A DNA stretch of 64,000 nucleotides from an uncultured Gemmata sp. (GCA_937924775.1 CALDUT010000001.1:620001-684000); one strand, 5' to 3'. Positions 17,627 to 27,180 are shown, counted from the stretch's first letter. Numbers and translations: made by a program. The notes: generated by a model not told the origin, from the sequence alone.

Positions 17627-19168
17627 ATGTTCCCCACACTCACCAGCGTTCAGACGCTGCAAACGAACATCGCCCACGATCTGTTGATGTTCCTGCCCGA
17701 GCTGGCCGTGATCGGGGGGATTCTGGCATTGTTGCTGGTGCGGTTGGCCCCCGTGTTCGATCGCGTGCATCTGGGCGGGCTGGCGGTGGTGGCCTTGGCT
17801 GTGGCCCTTTTTGCCATCGGCTATCAGATGGGTGAGGGGGAATGGCCCGGGGTCTACTTCGGTGGCATGCTGACCTCGGATGCGTGGGGTGGGTTCGTTC
17901 GCCTGGTCGTTTTGGTGGCGGCTCTGGTCACGGTGTGGTTGACCCTGCTCACGGGGATCCCGGATCGCGACGATTCGGCCGACTTCTACACCCTCCTACT
18001 CGGCGGTACTCTCGGCATGATGCTGATGGCGACGGCCAGCCACCTGATGATGGTGTTTATTGCCGTAGAGATGGCCAGTCTACCCGGATATGCCCTCGCG
18101 GGCTTCTTGAAAGGGAAGCGGCTAGGTAGTGAAGCTGCGCTGAAGTACGTGGTCTATGGGGCTGCGGCCAGTGGGGTGATGCTGTACGGCATCACGCTTG
18201 TGGCGGGAACCTTCGGCAGCGGTACCCTGCGGGAAGTGGCCTATGGGGTAGCCACCCGCGGCTTCGATCTGCCGGTTCTCGCGGGATTGACCTTCACCCT
18301 GGTCGGTCTGGGGTTCAAGCTTGCGACGGTCCCGTTTCAATTCTGGTGCCCCGATGTCTTTGAAGGTGCCGCGGCAGAGGTGGCGGGGTTCCTGTCTGTA
18401 GCCTCGAAAGCCGGAGCAATCGGCCTCAGCGGGCGGCTGTTGCTCGCGCTTCATGCGGCTCACGCGGATCCGTGGGTGCTGCCGACGCAAATCGGCGTGG
18501 GGCTGGCTGTTATCGCCATGCTCACCATAACGTTCGGCAATCTGGCGGCCTTTGGACAGAACAACCTCAAACGGCTACTCGCCTATTCGACGATCGCCCA
18601 TGCCGGCTACATGGTGATGGGACTGGTCATTCTAACGAAACTGGGGGCGGCGGCGGTACTGTATTACCTCGCGGTGTATGTGGCGATGAATCTGGGAGCG
18701 TTTGGTGTAGTGGCGTGGGTTCGCAATGCCACCGGTTCTGAAGACCTCGCCGCATTTCGGGGATTGGCGAAGCGGAATCCCCTGGTTGCGGTCAGCATGA
18801 CGGTGTTCCTGGCTAGCCTCTTGGGTTTACCCCCGCTGGCGGGCTTCGCCGGGAAGTTCCAGGTGTTTGCCGCGGTGTATGATGCCGCCAAAGAGGCGAC
18901 CGCGGCGGCACCTCCTGGTGTGGGCACGGTGTTTTACTTCCTGCTGGCTGTGGGAGCCATCAACACCGCCCTCAGCGCCTACTACTACCTCCGGGTGGCT
19001 CGGGCTATGCTACTTGAAGAACCCGCGGAGGCCACACCGTTGCCGCACCGCTTCAGGGTCACCCTCGTCCTGGTTGGATTGGTCGCCTTCCTGGTGGCTG
19101 CCGGGGTGGTATGGGAACCGCTCATGGTTGTCACCACCCGGGCTGCAGAAACCTTCTCCGTGACGTAA
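17627..19168 (+). CDS. nuoN: NADH-quinone oxidoreductase subunit N
   Basis: 513-residue polytopic membrane protein, one of the three antiporter-like proton-pumping subunits of respiratory complex I. It has about 14 hydrophobic segments. Family features include VEMASLPGYALAGF with the conserved Glu in TM5, ALKYVVYGAAASGVMLYG with the TM7 Lys, and NLKRLLAYSTIAHAGYM, a highly conserved NuoN stretch. GGAGG is 12 bases before the ATG. In most bacteria nuoN ends a 14-gene operon behind nuoM; here it stands alone between an isomerase-like gene and tatD, so the other subunits must lie elsewhere. NuoM or an Mrp-type antiporter are less likely because of the NuoN-specific start and length. Confidence 0.9.
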   Translation: MFPTLTSVQTLQTNIAHDLLMFLPELAVIGGILALLLVRLAPVFDRVHLGGLAVVALAVALFAIGYQMGEGEWPGVYFGGMLTSDAWGGFVRLVVLVAALVTVWLTLLTGIPDRDDSADFYTLLLGGTLGMMLMATASHLMMVFIAVEMASLPGYALAGFLKGKRLGSEAALKYVVYGAAASGVMLYGITLVAGTFGSGTLREVAYGVATRGFDLPVLAGLTFTLVGLGFKLATVPFQFWCPDVFEGAAAEVAGFLSVASKAGAIGLSGRLLLALHAAHADPWVLPTQIGVGLAVIAMLTITFGNLAAFGQNNLKRLLAYSTIAHAGYMVMGLVILTKLGAAAVLYYLAVYVAMNLGAFGVVAWVRNATGSEDLAAFRGLAKRNPLVAVSMTVFLASLLGLPPLAGFAGKFQVFAAVYDAAKEATAAAPPGVGTVFYFLLAVGAINTALSAYYYLRVARAMLLEEPAEATPLPHRFRVTLVLVGLVAFLVAAGVVWEPLMVVTTRAAETFSVT

Positions 19169-19216
19169 ATCCTTATTTTTCAGTTATTTACAACAATTCT
19201 TGAGACGGTGCAACGC

Positions 19217-20017
19217 ATGCTGATCGATACCCACGCGCACTTATTCGACGATCGGTTCCGCCACGATCTGCCCGCGGTTTTGGAACGGGCGGCCGCCGCT
19301 GGGGTCGAACGGGTGATCTGCCTGGGGATCGACCGGGCCTCGTCGCTTCAGTCGGTGGACATCGCCAACCGGTATTCGCTGGTCGTGGCCGCGGTCGGGA
19401 TTCAACCCAATCACGCGGCCGAAGCCGCCCCTGACGATTGGGATGCGATTGTGACGTTGGCCGAACGGGAGCCGCGGGTGGTGGCGATTGGCGAAACCGG
19501 CCTCGACCGGTATTGGGACCGCACCCCTTTGGCGGTACAGCAAGATTATTTCGCTCGGCACATCGAGTTGGCCCGCCGGCTCAATAAACCGTTCGTCATC
19601 CACTGCCGCGACGCCGAAGCCGATGTGGTGAACATGCTCCGCCGCTACGCCGCGCAGGGGCCGTTGCGGGCCGTGATGCATTCCTTCAGTGGCGATCGGG
19701 CCACCGCGCACGCATGCCTGGAGCTGGGTTTGTACATCTCCTTCGCCGGAATGGTGACCTACCCCACAGCGCAAAACCTTCGCGAGGTCGCCCAGGACGT
19801 GCCTCTGGAGCGGCTTTTAGTGGAAACGGATAGTCCGTATTTGGCCCCACAGCCGGTCCGGGGTCGACGCAATGAGCCAGCCTACGTCGTTCACACCGCG
19901 ACTTTCTTGGCGCAGGTGAAGAACGTCCGGCTGGAGGACTTGGAGAACCAGACCACCCGCAACGCCCAAGAACTGTTCGGGTGGCCTCAGCAAACGCAAC
20001 TTGAAGCTAGGAATTGA
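19217..20017 (+). CDS. tatD: TatD-family metal-dependent hydrolase
   Basis: 266-residue metal-dependent hydrolase (YcfH/TatD). The N-terminal DTHAHLFD supplies two metal-binding histidines, then IGETGLD has the catalytic Glu, followed by FVIHCRDA, VMHSFSGD and LVETDSPYLAP; this order is diagnostic of TatD-family deoxyribonucleases/phosphodiesterases. Start at ATG 19217 gives the usual N-terminus MLIDTHAH; a GTG nine bases upstream is possible. The 3' end overlaps by 11 bases the 3' end of the convergent ROK kinase gene. The family acts on DNA 3'-ends or as D-aminoacyl-tRNA hydrolase in some members; the exact substrate is not shown here. Confidence 0.9.
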   Translation: MLIDTHAHLFDDRFRHDLPAVLERAAAAGVERVICLGIDRASSLQSVDIANRYSLVVAAVGIQPNHAAEAAPDDWDAIVTLAEREPRVVAIGETGLDRYWDRTPLAVQQDYFARHIELARRLNKPFVIHCRDAEADVVNMLRRYAAQGPLRAVMHSFSGDRATAHACLELGLYISFAGMVTYPTAQNLREVAQDVPLERLLVETDSPYLAPQPVRGRRNEPAYVVHTATFLAQVKNVRLEDLENQTTRNAQELFGWPQQTQLEARN

Positions 20018-21023
20018 CTTGCGCTGGGCTTGCAGTGCGAACCAGCAGCCGGGCACAGCCGGCTGCGCCGATGAAACCAGCATCGGAACCAAGGCTTGCG
20101 AAGGCGATCTTCACATGCCGGGTGGGGTAGGGTAACCCGAACCGCTGGACGTAATTCTCGATCTGGCCGCGGAACCACTCCCCGGCCGCGGTCATGCCGC
20201 CGCCAAAAACGATCATCTCCGGGTCGACCGTCGCCATCACCGCGCAGGCCCCCAGCGCTAGATAGTACGCGGTATCATCGACGATCTTGAGGGCCAGTTC
20301 ATCGCCTTCGAGGGCATGCTGGAAGATGATTTTGGCCGTGAATTCGTCGTCGTTGGCGGTGTAGTACTGGCGGAGTTTGCTGGCCGGTCCTCGCCACGCG
20401 GCCATCTCTTCCCGGGCGCGGCGAACCACATTGGTGGCACTGGCGTAGGCTTCAAGGCAGCCGCGGGCTCCGCAGCCGCACAGCCGGCCGCTCTCGGGCA
20501 TGGCGATGCGTAAATGCCCCAATTCGCCCCCGTGGCTGTGTTCGCCTTCCACGATGGTGTTATCGAGAATGATTCCCCCGCCCACACCGGTGCCAAGTGT
20601 GAAGAGGACCATACTTTGGGCGTCCCGGGCTACCCCCACCCAGAATTCGCCGTAAGCCGCGGCGTTGGCATCGTTTTGGTAGGCGGTGGGCTTGCCAAAG
20701 ACGCGGGCGATGTGTTCGCGCACTGGCACGTTCTTCCACGGTTTGAGGTTGGGTGGATCGAGAATCAGACCTTTTTTGATGTCCATCAAGCCGGGGGTGG
20801 CCACACCAATGGCGGTGATGTCATTCAATGTGAGTTGAGCGGCGGCCACGGCCCGGCGAATGGTTTCACACATGGTGTTCAACCCCGCTTCTTGGCCGCG
20901 TTCGGGGTTGGTATCCATCACGGCCGGCGGAGATAACGGGTGGCCGTCGTCATTGACCACAGCCGCCTTCATCGTGGTTCCCCCCACATCCAGACCGACG
21001 TAATACGCCTGATTCGGCATCAT
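20007..21023 (-). CDS. ROK-family glucokinase-like sugar kinase
   Basis: 338 residues. N-terminal ATP-binding motif GLDVGGTTMKAAVV, sugar-binding QNDANAAAYGE with the catalytic Asp, and the ROK zinc motif (GRLCGCGARGCLEAYAS, with His upstream in HLRIAMPESG) are all present. The length suits a bacterial ROK glucokinase, phosphorylating glucose to glucose-6-phosphate; there is no N-terminal DNA-binding domain, so it is not a ROK repressor. Two adjacent ATGs (21023 and 21020) are possible starts. It is convergent with tatD. N-acetylmannosamine or fructokinase activity cannot be excluded. Confidence 0.88.
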   Translation of the reverse strand: MMPNQAYYVGLDVGGTTMKAAVVNDDGHPLSPPAVMDTNPERGQEAGLNTMCETIRRAVAAAQLTLNDITAIGVATPGLMDIKKGLILDPPNLKPWKNVPVREHIARVFGKPTAYQNDANAAAYGEFWVGVARDAQSMVLFTLGTGVGGGIILDNTIVEGEHSHGGELGHLRIAMPESGRLCGCGARGCLEAYASATNVVRRAREEMAAWRGPASKLRQYYTANDDEFTAKIIFQHALEGDELALKIVDDTAYYLALGACAVMATVDPEMIVFGGGMTAAGEWFRGQIENYVQRFGLPYPTRHVKIAFASLGSDAGFIGAAGCARLLVRTASPAQVNS

Positions 21024-21325
21024 TTCACCCAGAGTGAAAAATTCCCAGTCATCGTTGGTGGGGATCGCTCGGTGCGACGCCTTCGCGGCCGCACGCTGTC
21101 AACCCACTTCCTGTCGTTGTACCGATCCTGCCAAGCGGATGGAAGACAGCCTTGTTAACGGCCGCTAACACGGTTCGAGCGACTGTAAACCGCAGCGAAC
21201 AGGGAGATATTTTGGCTCCGTTGCACCGGTTGGCCCCCAGCGGCTGTGAACTACAGTTAGACGAGTGGAATTCCCGCCACGGTCGCCCCTCCGGCCGTTG
21301 CTTTGCCTTTTCCGCGACTGTAATC
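21024..21325. other. Spacer with possible promoters
   Basis: About 300 bases between the divergently oriented ROK kinase and HEAT-repeat genes. I see no ORF of coding character. The frame of the HEAT gene is open back to 21152 but without coding features. It must carry the promoters of both genes; no clear -35/-10 pair recognised. Confidence 0.4.
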
Positions 21326-22006
21326 ATGGAACAGCTCACGCCCCAAGTGATGCACAAGCTGGTCTTCACCATATTGGTTCATGGTCTGCCCGATCCGCAA
21401 ATGCCGATTGCTTATGAAGTGTTGTTGGAAGCTCTGAACCATCCCAACCCGCAAGTGCGGGAACTGGCGGTGGTAGCGCTAGCGGAACTGGCTGTGCCGC
21501 CGCTGAAACGGGTCGCGGCTTTAGCGCGGGCCTTGCGCGACCCCGCGGCGCGGGTGCGACGGCGGGCGGCGCGGGCCTTGGGCGATTTCGGCACCCAGGC
21601 GGCCCCGGCCCTACCTGAGTTGATCGCGGGGTTGAAAGACCCCGATCTGAGCGTGCGCCGCGACTGTGCCGGGGCCTTGGGGCGGTTTGGCCCTGCGGCC
21701 AGTCCGGCCATTCCTGGCTTGGTCGCCCTGCTGAGCGAACCGGAAACCCGCTGCCGTGTTGTGGCCGCAACGGCTCTGAAACGCATTGGCCCGGCGGCCG
21801 TACCGGCTTTGCTGGAAAAGTTACGCCAAAATAATCCGGTGGCTCGGCCCCGCTGCATCGCGGTCCTGTCGTACCTGGCCCCGGACGATCCCGAGGTGGC
21901 CGAAGCCCTTCGCGAAGCCGAAGTCTACAAAGCGGAAGACGATGACCACGCCTTGTCGGCCACGGTAGTAGTATGCCCTCCGATGGTCGAAGCGGTGGCT
22001 TCATAA
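21326..22006 (+). CDS. HEAT-repeat protein
   Basis: 226-residue alpha-solenoid protein. From about residue 30 to 200 it is made of tandem 35-40-residue helical pairs rich in Ala, Leu and Arg with the HEAT/PBS-lyase pattern (for example ARVRRRAARALGDFG, LSVRRDCAGALGRFG, CRVVAATALKRIG). It has no signal peptide or membrane segment, so it is presumably a cytoplasmic scaffold. The start ATG 21326 lacks a good Shine-Dalgarno; the frame is open upstream, but the extra sequence looks non-coding. Partner unknown. Confidence 0.75.
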   Translation: MEQLTPQVMHKLVFTILVHGLPDPQMPIAYEVLLEALNHPNPQVRELAVVALAELAVPPLKRVAALARALRDPAARVRRRAARALGDFGTQAAPALPELIAGLKDPDLSVRRDCAGALGRFGPAASPAIPGLVALLSEPETRCRVVAATALKRIGPAAVPALLEKLRQNNPVARPRCIAVLSYLAPDDPEVAEALREAEVYKAEDDDHALSATVVVCPPMVEAVAS

Positions 22007-22090
22007 TGGCCCGCCGGTTTTCGTTTCGTCATTCCGAGAGTTATTCTGATGGTTTGTGTCTCCTCGGTCGGGGGTCAGAATCGAAGGTAG

Positions 22091-22897
22091 TCAGGCGTCG
22101 TTGGCCCCTGTTCGTTGTTGCATCATCTGCTTGACCGCGTGAATGATCACCCCGCGGGGAGCGAAGCGTTCGAGAAAGAGCAGTACGCGGTTCCGCCAGC
22201 CGGGCACGACCAGCCGCCGTCCCGCACGCAGGGCCCGCAGGCCAGCTTCCGCAACGGTGCGAGCTTCCATCACCTGCCCCGCGGTGAAAACGCGGGTCGC
22301 TTGCATCCCGGCGACTTGGGCAAATTCCGTGGCCACTGGGCCGGGGCATAGCACGGTCACGCTGACACCAGTTCCTTGCAATTCGCTATGCAAGGCCTCA
22401 GAGAACGAATTGACGAAGGCTTTGGTGGCGTAATACACAGCCATGAGGGGGCCGGGTTGGAAACCGGCGATCGAGCCGACATTGAGAATCTGGCCCCGGC
22501 GGCGGGCGAGCATTCCCGGCAGAAATAGCCCGGTCAGTTCGGTCAGCGCGGCCACGTTCAGTTGAATCATCCGCAGCGATTTCGCCAAATCCGCTTCGGC
22601 AAAGGGTCCCAAATGTCCAAACCCGGCGTTGTTGACCAAAACGTCGACGGTTAACCCGGCATGCTGCACCTGCTCGAATAGCGTGCGGGCCGCTCCGGGT
22701 TCGGCCAAATCACACACAAACACCCAACACTGGGCCCCGTGGGGCTTCACTTCATCGGCCAGCGCTTGCAGTTGATCGCGGCGGCGGGCGACCACGATCA
22801 GGTTGTGATCGATCGCCAGCAACCGGGCAAGTTCCCGGCCAATTCCGGCACTGGCCCCAGTGACTAACGCCGTGGGACGAGGCGTTACTACCGACAT
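22091..22897 (-). CDS. Short-chain dehydrogenase/reductase
   Basis: 268-residue classical SDR. NAD(P)-binding TGASAGIGREL at the N-terminus, NNAGFG, the catalytic Ser in NVGSIAGF and the catalytic Tyr/Lys pair in YYATK are all present. The ARRR after the second beta strand suggests NADPH. The coding region either starts at ATG 22912, overlapping the scpA stop by 4 bases (ATGA), or at ATG 22897, which has AGGA eight bases upstream; I prefer the latter. It is the downstream gene of a scpA-SDR pair. Substrate not predictable. Confidence 0.88.
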   Translation of the reverse strand: MSVVTPRPTALVTGASAGIGRELARLLAIDHNLIVVARRRDQLQALADEVKPHGAQCWVFVCDLAEPGAARTLFEQVQHAGLTVDVLVNNAGFGHLGPFAEADLAKSLRMIQLNVAALTELTGLFLPGMLARRRGQILNVGSIAGFQPGPLMAVYYATKAFVNSFSEALHSELQGTGVSVTVLCPGPVATEFAQVAGMQATRVFTAGQVMEARTVAEAGLRALRAGRRLVVPGWRNRVLLFLERFAPRGVIIHAVKQMMQQRTGANDA

Positions 22898-22908
22898 GGT
22901 TTTTTTCC

Positions 22909-23724
22909 TCATTCCATGTTTTCTTGGATATCCGGACGATCGGGTGAGCCTGTTGGCTGCGGTGGTGAATCGGACAGCCCGGCCAACTCGCCGTCAGGGG
23001 GGGAAGCCGGGGGGGGGGTGGCTTTGATGAGATAGATTTCGCCATCGGGTTCGGGTTGTTCCAATCCCAAGCCATGATGGCGGATCAATTCGAGGATCGC
23101 CAGGAAAATACCGATGAGCCGGGCTTTGAAGAACGGGGGGGTGAAGGCGTCGCGGAAGGCGAGCCGGCCCCCGGCGGCGGCCACCCGTTCCTGAAGTTGG
23201 GCTTCGTAGACATGCTGCGGCGTATCGTCGACGGCGATGGTTGCGGCTTGGAGCGATTGCGTTTCTCGCATCAGCCGGGCAAACGCGCTGACCAGATCCC
23301 ACAGTTCGACCGGGCGAACTTTGGGGCCGGTCGCCGTGGCGGGTTCGGGCGGTTCTTGGCGTGCCCAGCGTGTTCCGGCTTGTTCGGCGCGGGTTTCGAG
23401 GGCTAAGGCCGCGTCTTTGAACTTGCGGTACTCCAATAACTGACGCACCAGTTCGTGGCGCGGATCAGGGACCTCATCAGTTGTGGACGTTTCCTCAACC
23501 GGCAAAAGTGCCCGCGACTTGATCTCCATCAGCGTGGCCGTCATCACCAAAAACTCGCCGGCCAGTTCGATGTCCAGCTCCTGAAGCGTTTGCAGATACG
23601 CGAGGAACTGATCGGCCAACTGAGCGATGGAGATGTCATGAATGTCCACTTCGTTTCGCTTGACCAGATACAACAGCAAGTCGAGCGGCCCGTGGAAGGT
23701 ATCGAGTTCAACCGTGTACGGCAT
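22909..23724 (-). CDS. scpA: Segregation and condensation protein A
   Basis: 271-residue kleisin subunit of the Smc-ScpAB condensin, which compacts and separates the chromosome. The N-terminus TVELDTFHGPLDLLLYLVKR followed by VDIHDISIAQLADQFLAYL is the signature of ScpA; the winged-helix C-terminal part (about 180-245) contacts the SMC head. The Pro-rich C-terminal tail is not conserved in the family. Start at ATG 23724, after an AGG-type ribosome site; the longer frame upstream looks non-coding. scpB is not adjacent, which is a departure from the common scpA-scpB pairing. Confidence 0.9.
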   Translation of the reverse strand: MPYTVELDTFHGPLDLLLYLVKRNEVDIHDISIAQLADQFLAYLQTLQELDIELAGEFLVMTATLMEIKSRALLPVEETSTTDEVPDPRHELVRQLLEYRKFKDAALALETRAEQAGTRWARQEPPEPATATGPKVRPVELWDLVSAFARLMRETQSLQAATIAVDDTPQHVYEAQLQERVAAAGGRLAFRDAFTPPFFKARLIGIFLAILELIRHHGLGLEQPEPDGEIYLIKATPPPASPPDGELAGLSDSPPQPTGSPDRPDIQENME

Positions 23725-23823
23725 AGGAACCTGCCATCCGTGGCGGGGAGACGCTGGCTCCAAACGCCTCACCTCACCCAGCGCTGGACCGGGGCGTGGA
23801 ACCGTGGAAGTTCGGCGGGCGCC

Positions 23824-25119
23824 TCAAATCACTGTCCCATCGGGAATAATTCCGCCCCGGGGAATGCAGATGATCCCGTCGCGGATGTAGTAGGAACCGT
23901 TGGGGCCATCGGCTTCATGGCGGCCATCGCGGTTGATCAATTTTACTCCATGGCCGATACGGCTATCTTTGTCGAGAATGGCTCGCTCGATAACCACATC
24001 ATTGCCAATGTTCAAATCCGGGCGGTTCTTCCGGCGATTTTCCGCCCGTTGGGCGTCGGTCTCGAAATCGTCAGAACCAATCAGCACTGTATCGCGGAGA
24101 ACACAGTTGCAACCGATGCGGCTGCGCACCCCGACCAAACTGCGTTCCAAGCGCGTTCCGGAGCCGATCACGCAGCCATCGGCGACCAAACTTTGTTCAA
24201 GTGTGACCCCGTTGAAACGGCTGGCCGGCAAATTCCGCATCCGCGTGTAGATCACCCCTTCGGGCGAAAAGAAATCAAACGGCGGATTGGGGCTGGCCAA
24301 AGCCAAACTCGCTTCGTGGTAACTGCGGATGGTGCCCAAATCTTCCCAATAGCCGTCAAACAGGTGGGCACAGATGGTTTTGGTTTTGTAATTGCGGGGG
24401 AAAACTTCCTTGCCAAAGTCGGTGGCCAAGGGTTTGGCCGTCAGCACGTCGTAGAGCACTTCAGTTTTGAAGAGATAGGTGCCCATGTTGGCCAGATAAT
24501 GCCGGCCGTTGCAGGGAATCCCGCGACGCTCGATCCACTCTGAGGAGGTGTAATACGGGGCACGTTCTTCGGGGGTTTTGGGCTTCTCCACAAACCCGGT
24601 GATGCGGCGTTGCGCATCCATGCTCACCAAACCAAACCCGGCCGTGTCCTTCTCCTGAACCGGAATGACAGCGATGGTAATGTCGGCCTGCAAGCCGCGA
24701 TGGGTCTCGACCAGATGGCGAAAATCCATGCGATAGAGCTGATCCCCCGAGAGAATCAAGACATCCTCGGGGTTTTCTCGTTGAATGTACGACAAATTCT
24801 GCCGCACCGCGTCGGCGGTGCCTTGATACCAATCGGCACTTTCGTTGGTTTGCTGGGCCGCGAGAACTTCCACAAAACCCTTACTAAACATATCGAATTT
24901 GTAAGTATTCGCGATATGTCGGTGCAAACTGACACTGAGAAACTGGGTCAGCACGTAGATTTTGTGAAGATCGCTGTTGATGCAATTGGAAATGGGAATG
25001 TCGATCAGGCGGTATTTGCCCGCCACGGGAACCGCCGGCTTCGACCGTGATTTCGTCAGCGGAAACAAACGTGTTCCGCGACCGCCTCCCAAAATCAGCG
25101 CCAAAACGGAACGCATCAT
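23824..25119 (-). CDS. glgC: Glucose-1-phosphate adenylyltransferase
   Basis: 431-residue nucleotidyltransferase that makes ADP-glucose for glycogen synthesis. The N-terminal GGGRGTRLFPLTKSRSKPAVP is the nucleotide-binding signature, followed by PISNCINSDL, GTADAVRQN and DQLYRMDF. The C-terminal third is a left-handed beta-helix of hexapeptide repeats with LERSLVGVRSRIG. Length is typical. The M-M start at 25119/25116 follows GAGG with good spacing; earlier in-frame codons lack a site. It stands alone, without glgA or glgB, and is divergent from the lipoprotein gene at 25372. Confidence 0.93.
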   Translation of the reverse strand: MMRSVLALILGGGRGTRLFPLTKSRSKPAVPVAGKYRLIDIPISNCINSDLHKIYVLTQFLSVSLHRHIANTYKFDMFSKGFVEVLAAQQTNESADWYQGTADAVRQNLSYIQRENPEDVLILSGDQLYRMDFRHLVETHRGLQADITIAVIPVQEKDTAGFGLVSMDAQRRITGFVEKPKTPEERAPYYTSSEWIERRGIPCNGRHYLANMGTYLFKTEVLYDVLTAKPLATDFGKEVFPRNYKTKTICAHLFDGYWEDLGTIRSYHEASLALASPNPPFDFFSPEGVIYTRMRNLPASRFNGVTLEQSLVADGCVIGSGTRLERSLVGVRSRIGCNCVLRDTVLIGSDDFETDAQRAENRRKNRPDLNIGNDVVIERAILDKDSRIGHGVKLINRDGRHEADGPNGSYYIRDGIICIPRGGIIPDGTVI

Positions 25120-25371
25120 GCCGGAGCCTCGAAACGTCATCAGAATCTGCACCACCGGGGCGAACCAGAAAAACAGCGAAGTACATGGATGCTATCAATG
25201 AGCCTATCGCAACGGAAGCCGTTGATCTTCAGAATCCACCAATCCCCGGGGGCGGCCGCCTGCATTTTGGGCTTTCATCCTATGTGCGGGCAAAAACCGT
25301 TGAACGGGGTTGATTTCTCCATGCACAGCGGTTATGCCAAGCTGGCTTTCCACCAACGAAACGGCGGAACG

Positions 25372-26223
25372 ATGCAGCGAATGTGGCTGTTGATGCTCTG
25401 CGCCGCGGCTGTGGGGTGCCTTCATCGCCCCGATCGGCCTGTGGCTACGTCGGTGGTGCGTTCGCTGGCTCCTGCGGCGGTGGTGGAAGGACTGTACCTC
25501 GAATCGCTCTTGCTCGAACGGCCCTTGGGCGATTCCTTCCTCGACGACGAATTGTGGAGGTTCACCCTGCCGGTCGGCTCACAGGAAACTCGGGTGTTGC
25601 TCGCGGAGAATGGCTTGCGAGCGGGCATTCTGACAGGCCATTTGCCCCCCCGCTTCCAAAAACTGTTGGAATCGGAGGCCGCGGTCGTGAACCCCCGGGG
25701 GCTGACCTTCGGACTGCGCAGCGAAGAAGTCATTCCCACCGCTGGTCCGCACGACAACTGCAACTTCCACTGGTTACCGGACCTAGCCCGAGAGCGAACC
25801 CCGGTGCGGTTTGCCAACGCTCGTGCGGGCATCCTGGTGCGCCCGGAAGCCCAGCCGGATAATCGGGTCCGCATTGTCTGCGAACCGCGGATCCAACACG
25901 GCGAGAAACGCGAATGGTTTCGCCCCTCCTCCGACACTACCGAGTTTGTGAAACATCAGGAGGTTCCGCTGGCCCGCTATCCCCAATGCGCTTTTGAAAC
26001 GGTTTTAAGTCGTGAGGATTACTTGCTGATCGGTTGGTCAGCGGACCAACGCGAGACGTTGGGCGAAGTCCTTTTCTGTGTGGAAGCCAATCAGGTGCCG
26101 TATCAGCGGGTTCTGGTGCTACGCACTTGGATGGTGAACGCGGGGCCGTCGTCTGATTTACCCCCGCTGGGACCCCAGCGCCGCCCTTCCATCGCGGCTC
26201 AGGCCGCGGAAAGCTGCCGCTGA
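25372..26223 (+). CDS. Hypothetical lipoprotein
   Basis: 283 residues. The N-terminus MQRMWLLMLCAAAVGC is a lipoprotein signal with Cys16 as the likely lipidation site. The mature part contains no motif that I recognise; it is moderately acidic with scattered tryptophans and looks like a folded globular domain. The frame is open upstream to 25189 without a ribosome site, so I place the start at ATG 25372. It is divergent from glgC (about 250 bases between) and is followed by the decayed zinc-ribbon gene on the other strand. The function is unknown. Confidence 0.65.
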   Translation: MQRMWLLMLCAAAVGCLHRPDRPVATSVVRSLAPAAVVEGLYLESLLLERPLGDSFLDDELWRFTLPVGSQETRVLLAENGLRAGILTGHLPPRFQKLLESEAAVVNPRGLTFGLRSEEVIPTAGPHDNCNFHWLPDLARERTPVRFANARAGILVRPEAQPDNRVRIVCEPRIQHGEKREWFRPSSDTTEFVKHQEVPLARYPQCAFETVLSREDYLLIGWSADQRETLGEVLFCVEANQVPYQRVLVLRTWMVNAGPSSDLPPLGPQRRPSIAAQAAESCR

Positions 26224-26264
26224 CTGTAAGTCCTGAATTGCCTTCGAGTTACCCCAATCTCTCC

Positions 26265-27039
26265 TCAGCCACCCAGAGGCCGCCGCAACCACGCTCTCAC
26301 CGCAACTGAGCGGTTGTTCAAAGGCAGGCAGAGGAAGCCGAATACCACCGCTGCGGCAGCCCACAGCAGCCATTCCCGCGGTGAAAACGACACAGCGGAA
26401 GCCGCCTCCGATAGCACCGAGCGCGTCGATTTCCCCACCAGTCACTCTCCCACAAACACCCCCGCGACGATGAACACCCCCTCCCCCGACGATCCCATCA
26501 ACGATCACCGGGCAGACAAACCGTTGGGGTTTCGCGGCGTGCCGAGACGAGACGGCCGGCGGAACCGCTGGCCACGGCGGCGGCAGAACTACCGGTTGAG
26601 GAAACCATTCACGGTAGATGTCGCCGAGGATCTCCGCGGATAGCCGGGGCGATTGGTGGTGGTTGAACCGCGGCCGTTGCAGGTCGCTGAAGCTAGCGAG
26701 AGTCGGCCCGGCAAAGTTGAAGGCGATCTCGGGCGAAGAATCGAGTTTGGCGACCAGAACATCCTCATCGTCCAACGGTTGTTCGGCCGACGGTGCCGGT
26801 GGCAAGTCCTGTGACAATAGCATAATTGCCGGCGGCGGAACTCCCAGAGCTGAGGCCAATGGACGTGGCGGTCCGGGTGGCGCCGTGGGCTCACTCACGG
26901 CAGGGGCGGACGATTCCTACGGTGGGTTGATCCGTTGCCTACAGTGTTTGCAGACTAACGGCCCACCCGCCAATACAGGCAGCACTACCGGCAGCACTTC
27001 ATACGGTCGTTGGCAATGGGGGCAGTGAAAACGGATCAC
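26265..27039 (-). pseudogene. Decayed zinc-ribbon membrane protein gene
   Basis: Reading the minus strand from GTG 27039 gives a zinc ribbon, CPHC...CKHC (Cys at 6, 9, 30, 33), then an in-frame TAG at 26917-26919. The same frame continues beyond it as a Pro-rich linker for about 150 codons. The C-terminal transmembrane part (REWLLWAAAAVVFGFLCL, ending at the stop 26265-26267) is in a different frame, itself interrupted by TGA. The architecture (N-terminal zinc ribbon, linker, membrane segments) is like the intact gene at 53901-54548, which suggests a relative broken by at least one nonsense and one frameshift mutation. Alternatively the 40-residue ribbon is a genuine small protein and the remainder is non-coding. 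Confidence 0.55.
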
Positions 27040-27113
27040 ACCGAATACGCGCACCGAAAAACACGCTTGTTCGCAATTTAGTGGATTCTGTGAAAATTCT
27101 CAAAATTTCGGAT

Positions 27114-27142
27114 TTGACAAGTGATCTGTTATTGCGCACAAT
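27114..27142 (+). promoter_or_regulatory. Sigma-70-type promoter for the ParB-like gene
   Basis: A consensus -35 TTGACA (27114-27119), a 17-base spacer and a -10-like CACAAT (27137-27142) lie about 40 bases before the ParB-like start, in an AT-rich stretch between two otherwise GC-rich regions. Confidence 0.5.
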
Positions 27143-27180
27143 AGTATTCGGATGTTCATAATCGGTGCAGGAGATGAGGG

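Noticed and set aside
26158-26898. A free-standing 246-codon gene on the minus strand
   Set aside because: Its start is an internal GTG just after a stop; upstream in the same frame is the zinc ribbon, and its C-terminal part has lost frame, so it is better read as part of a pseudogene.
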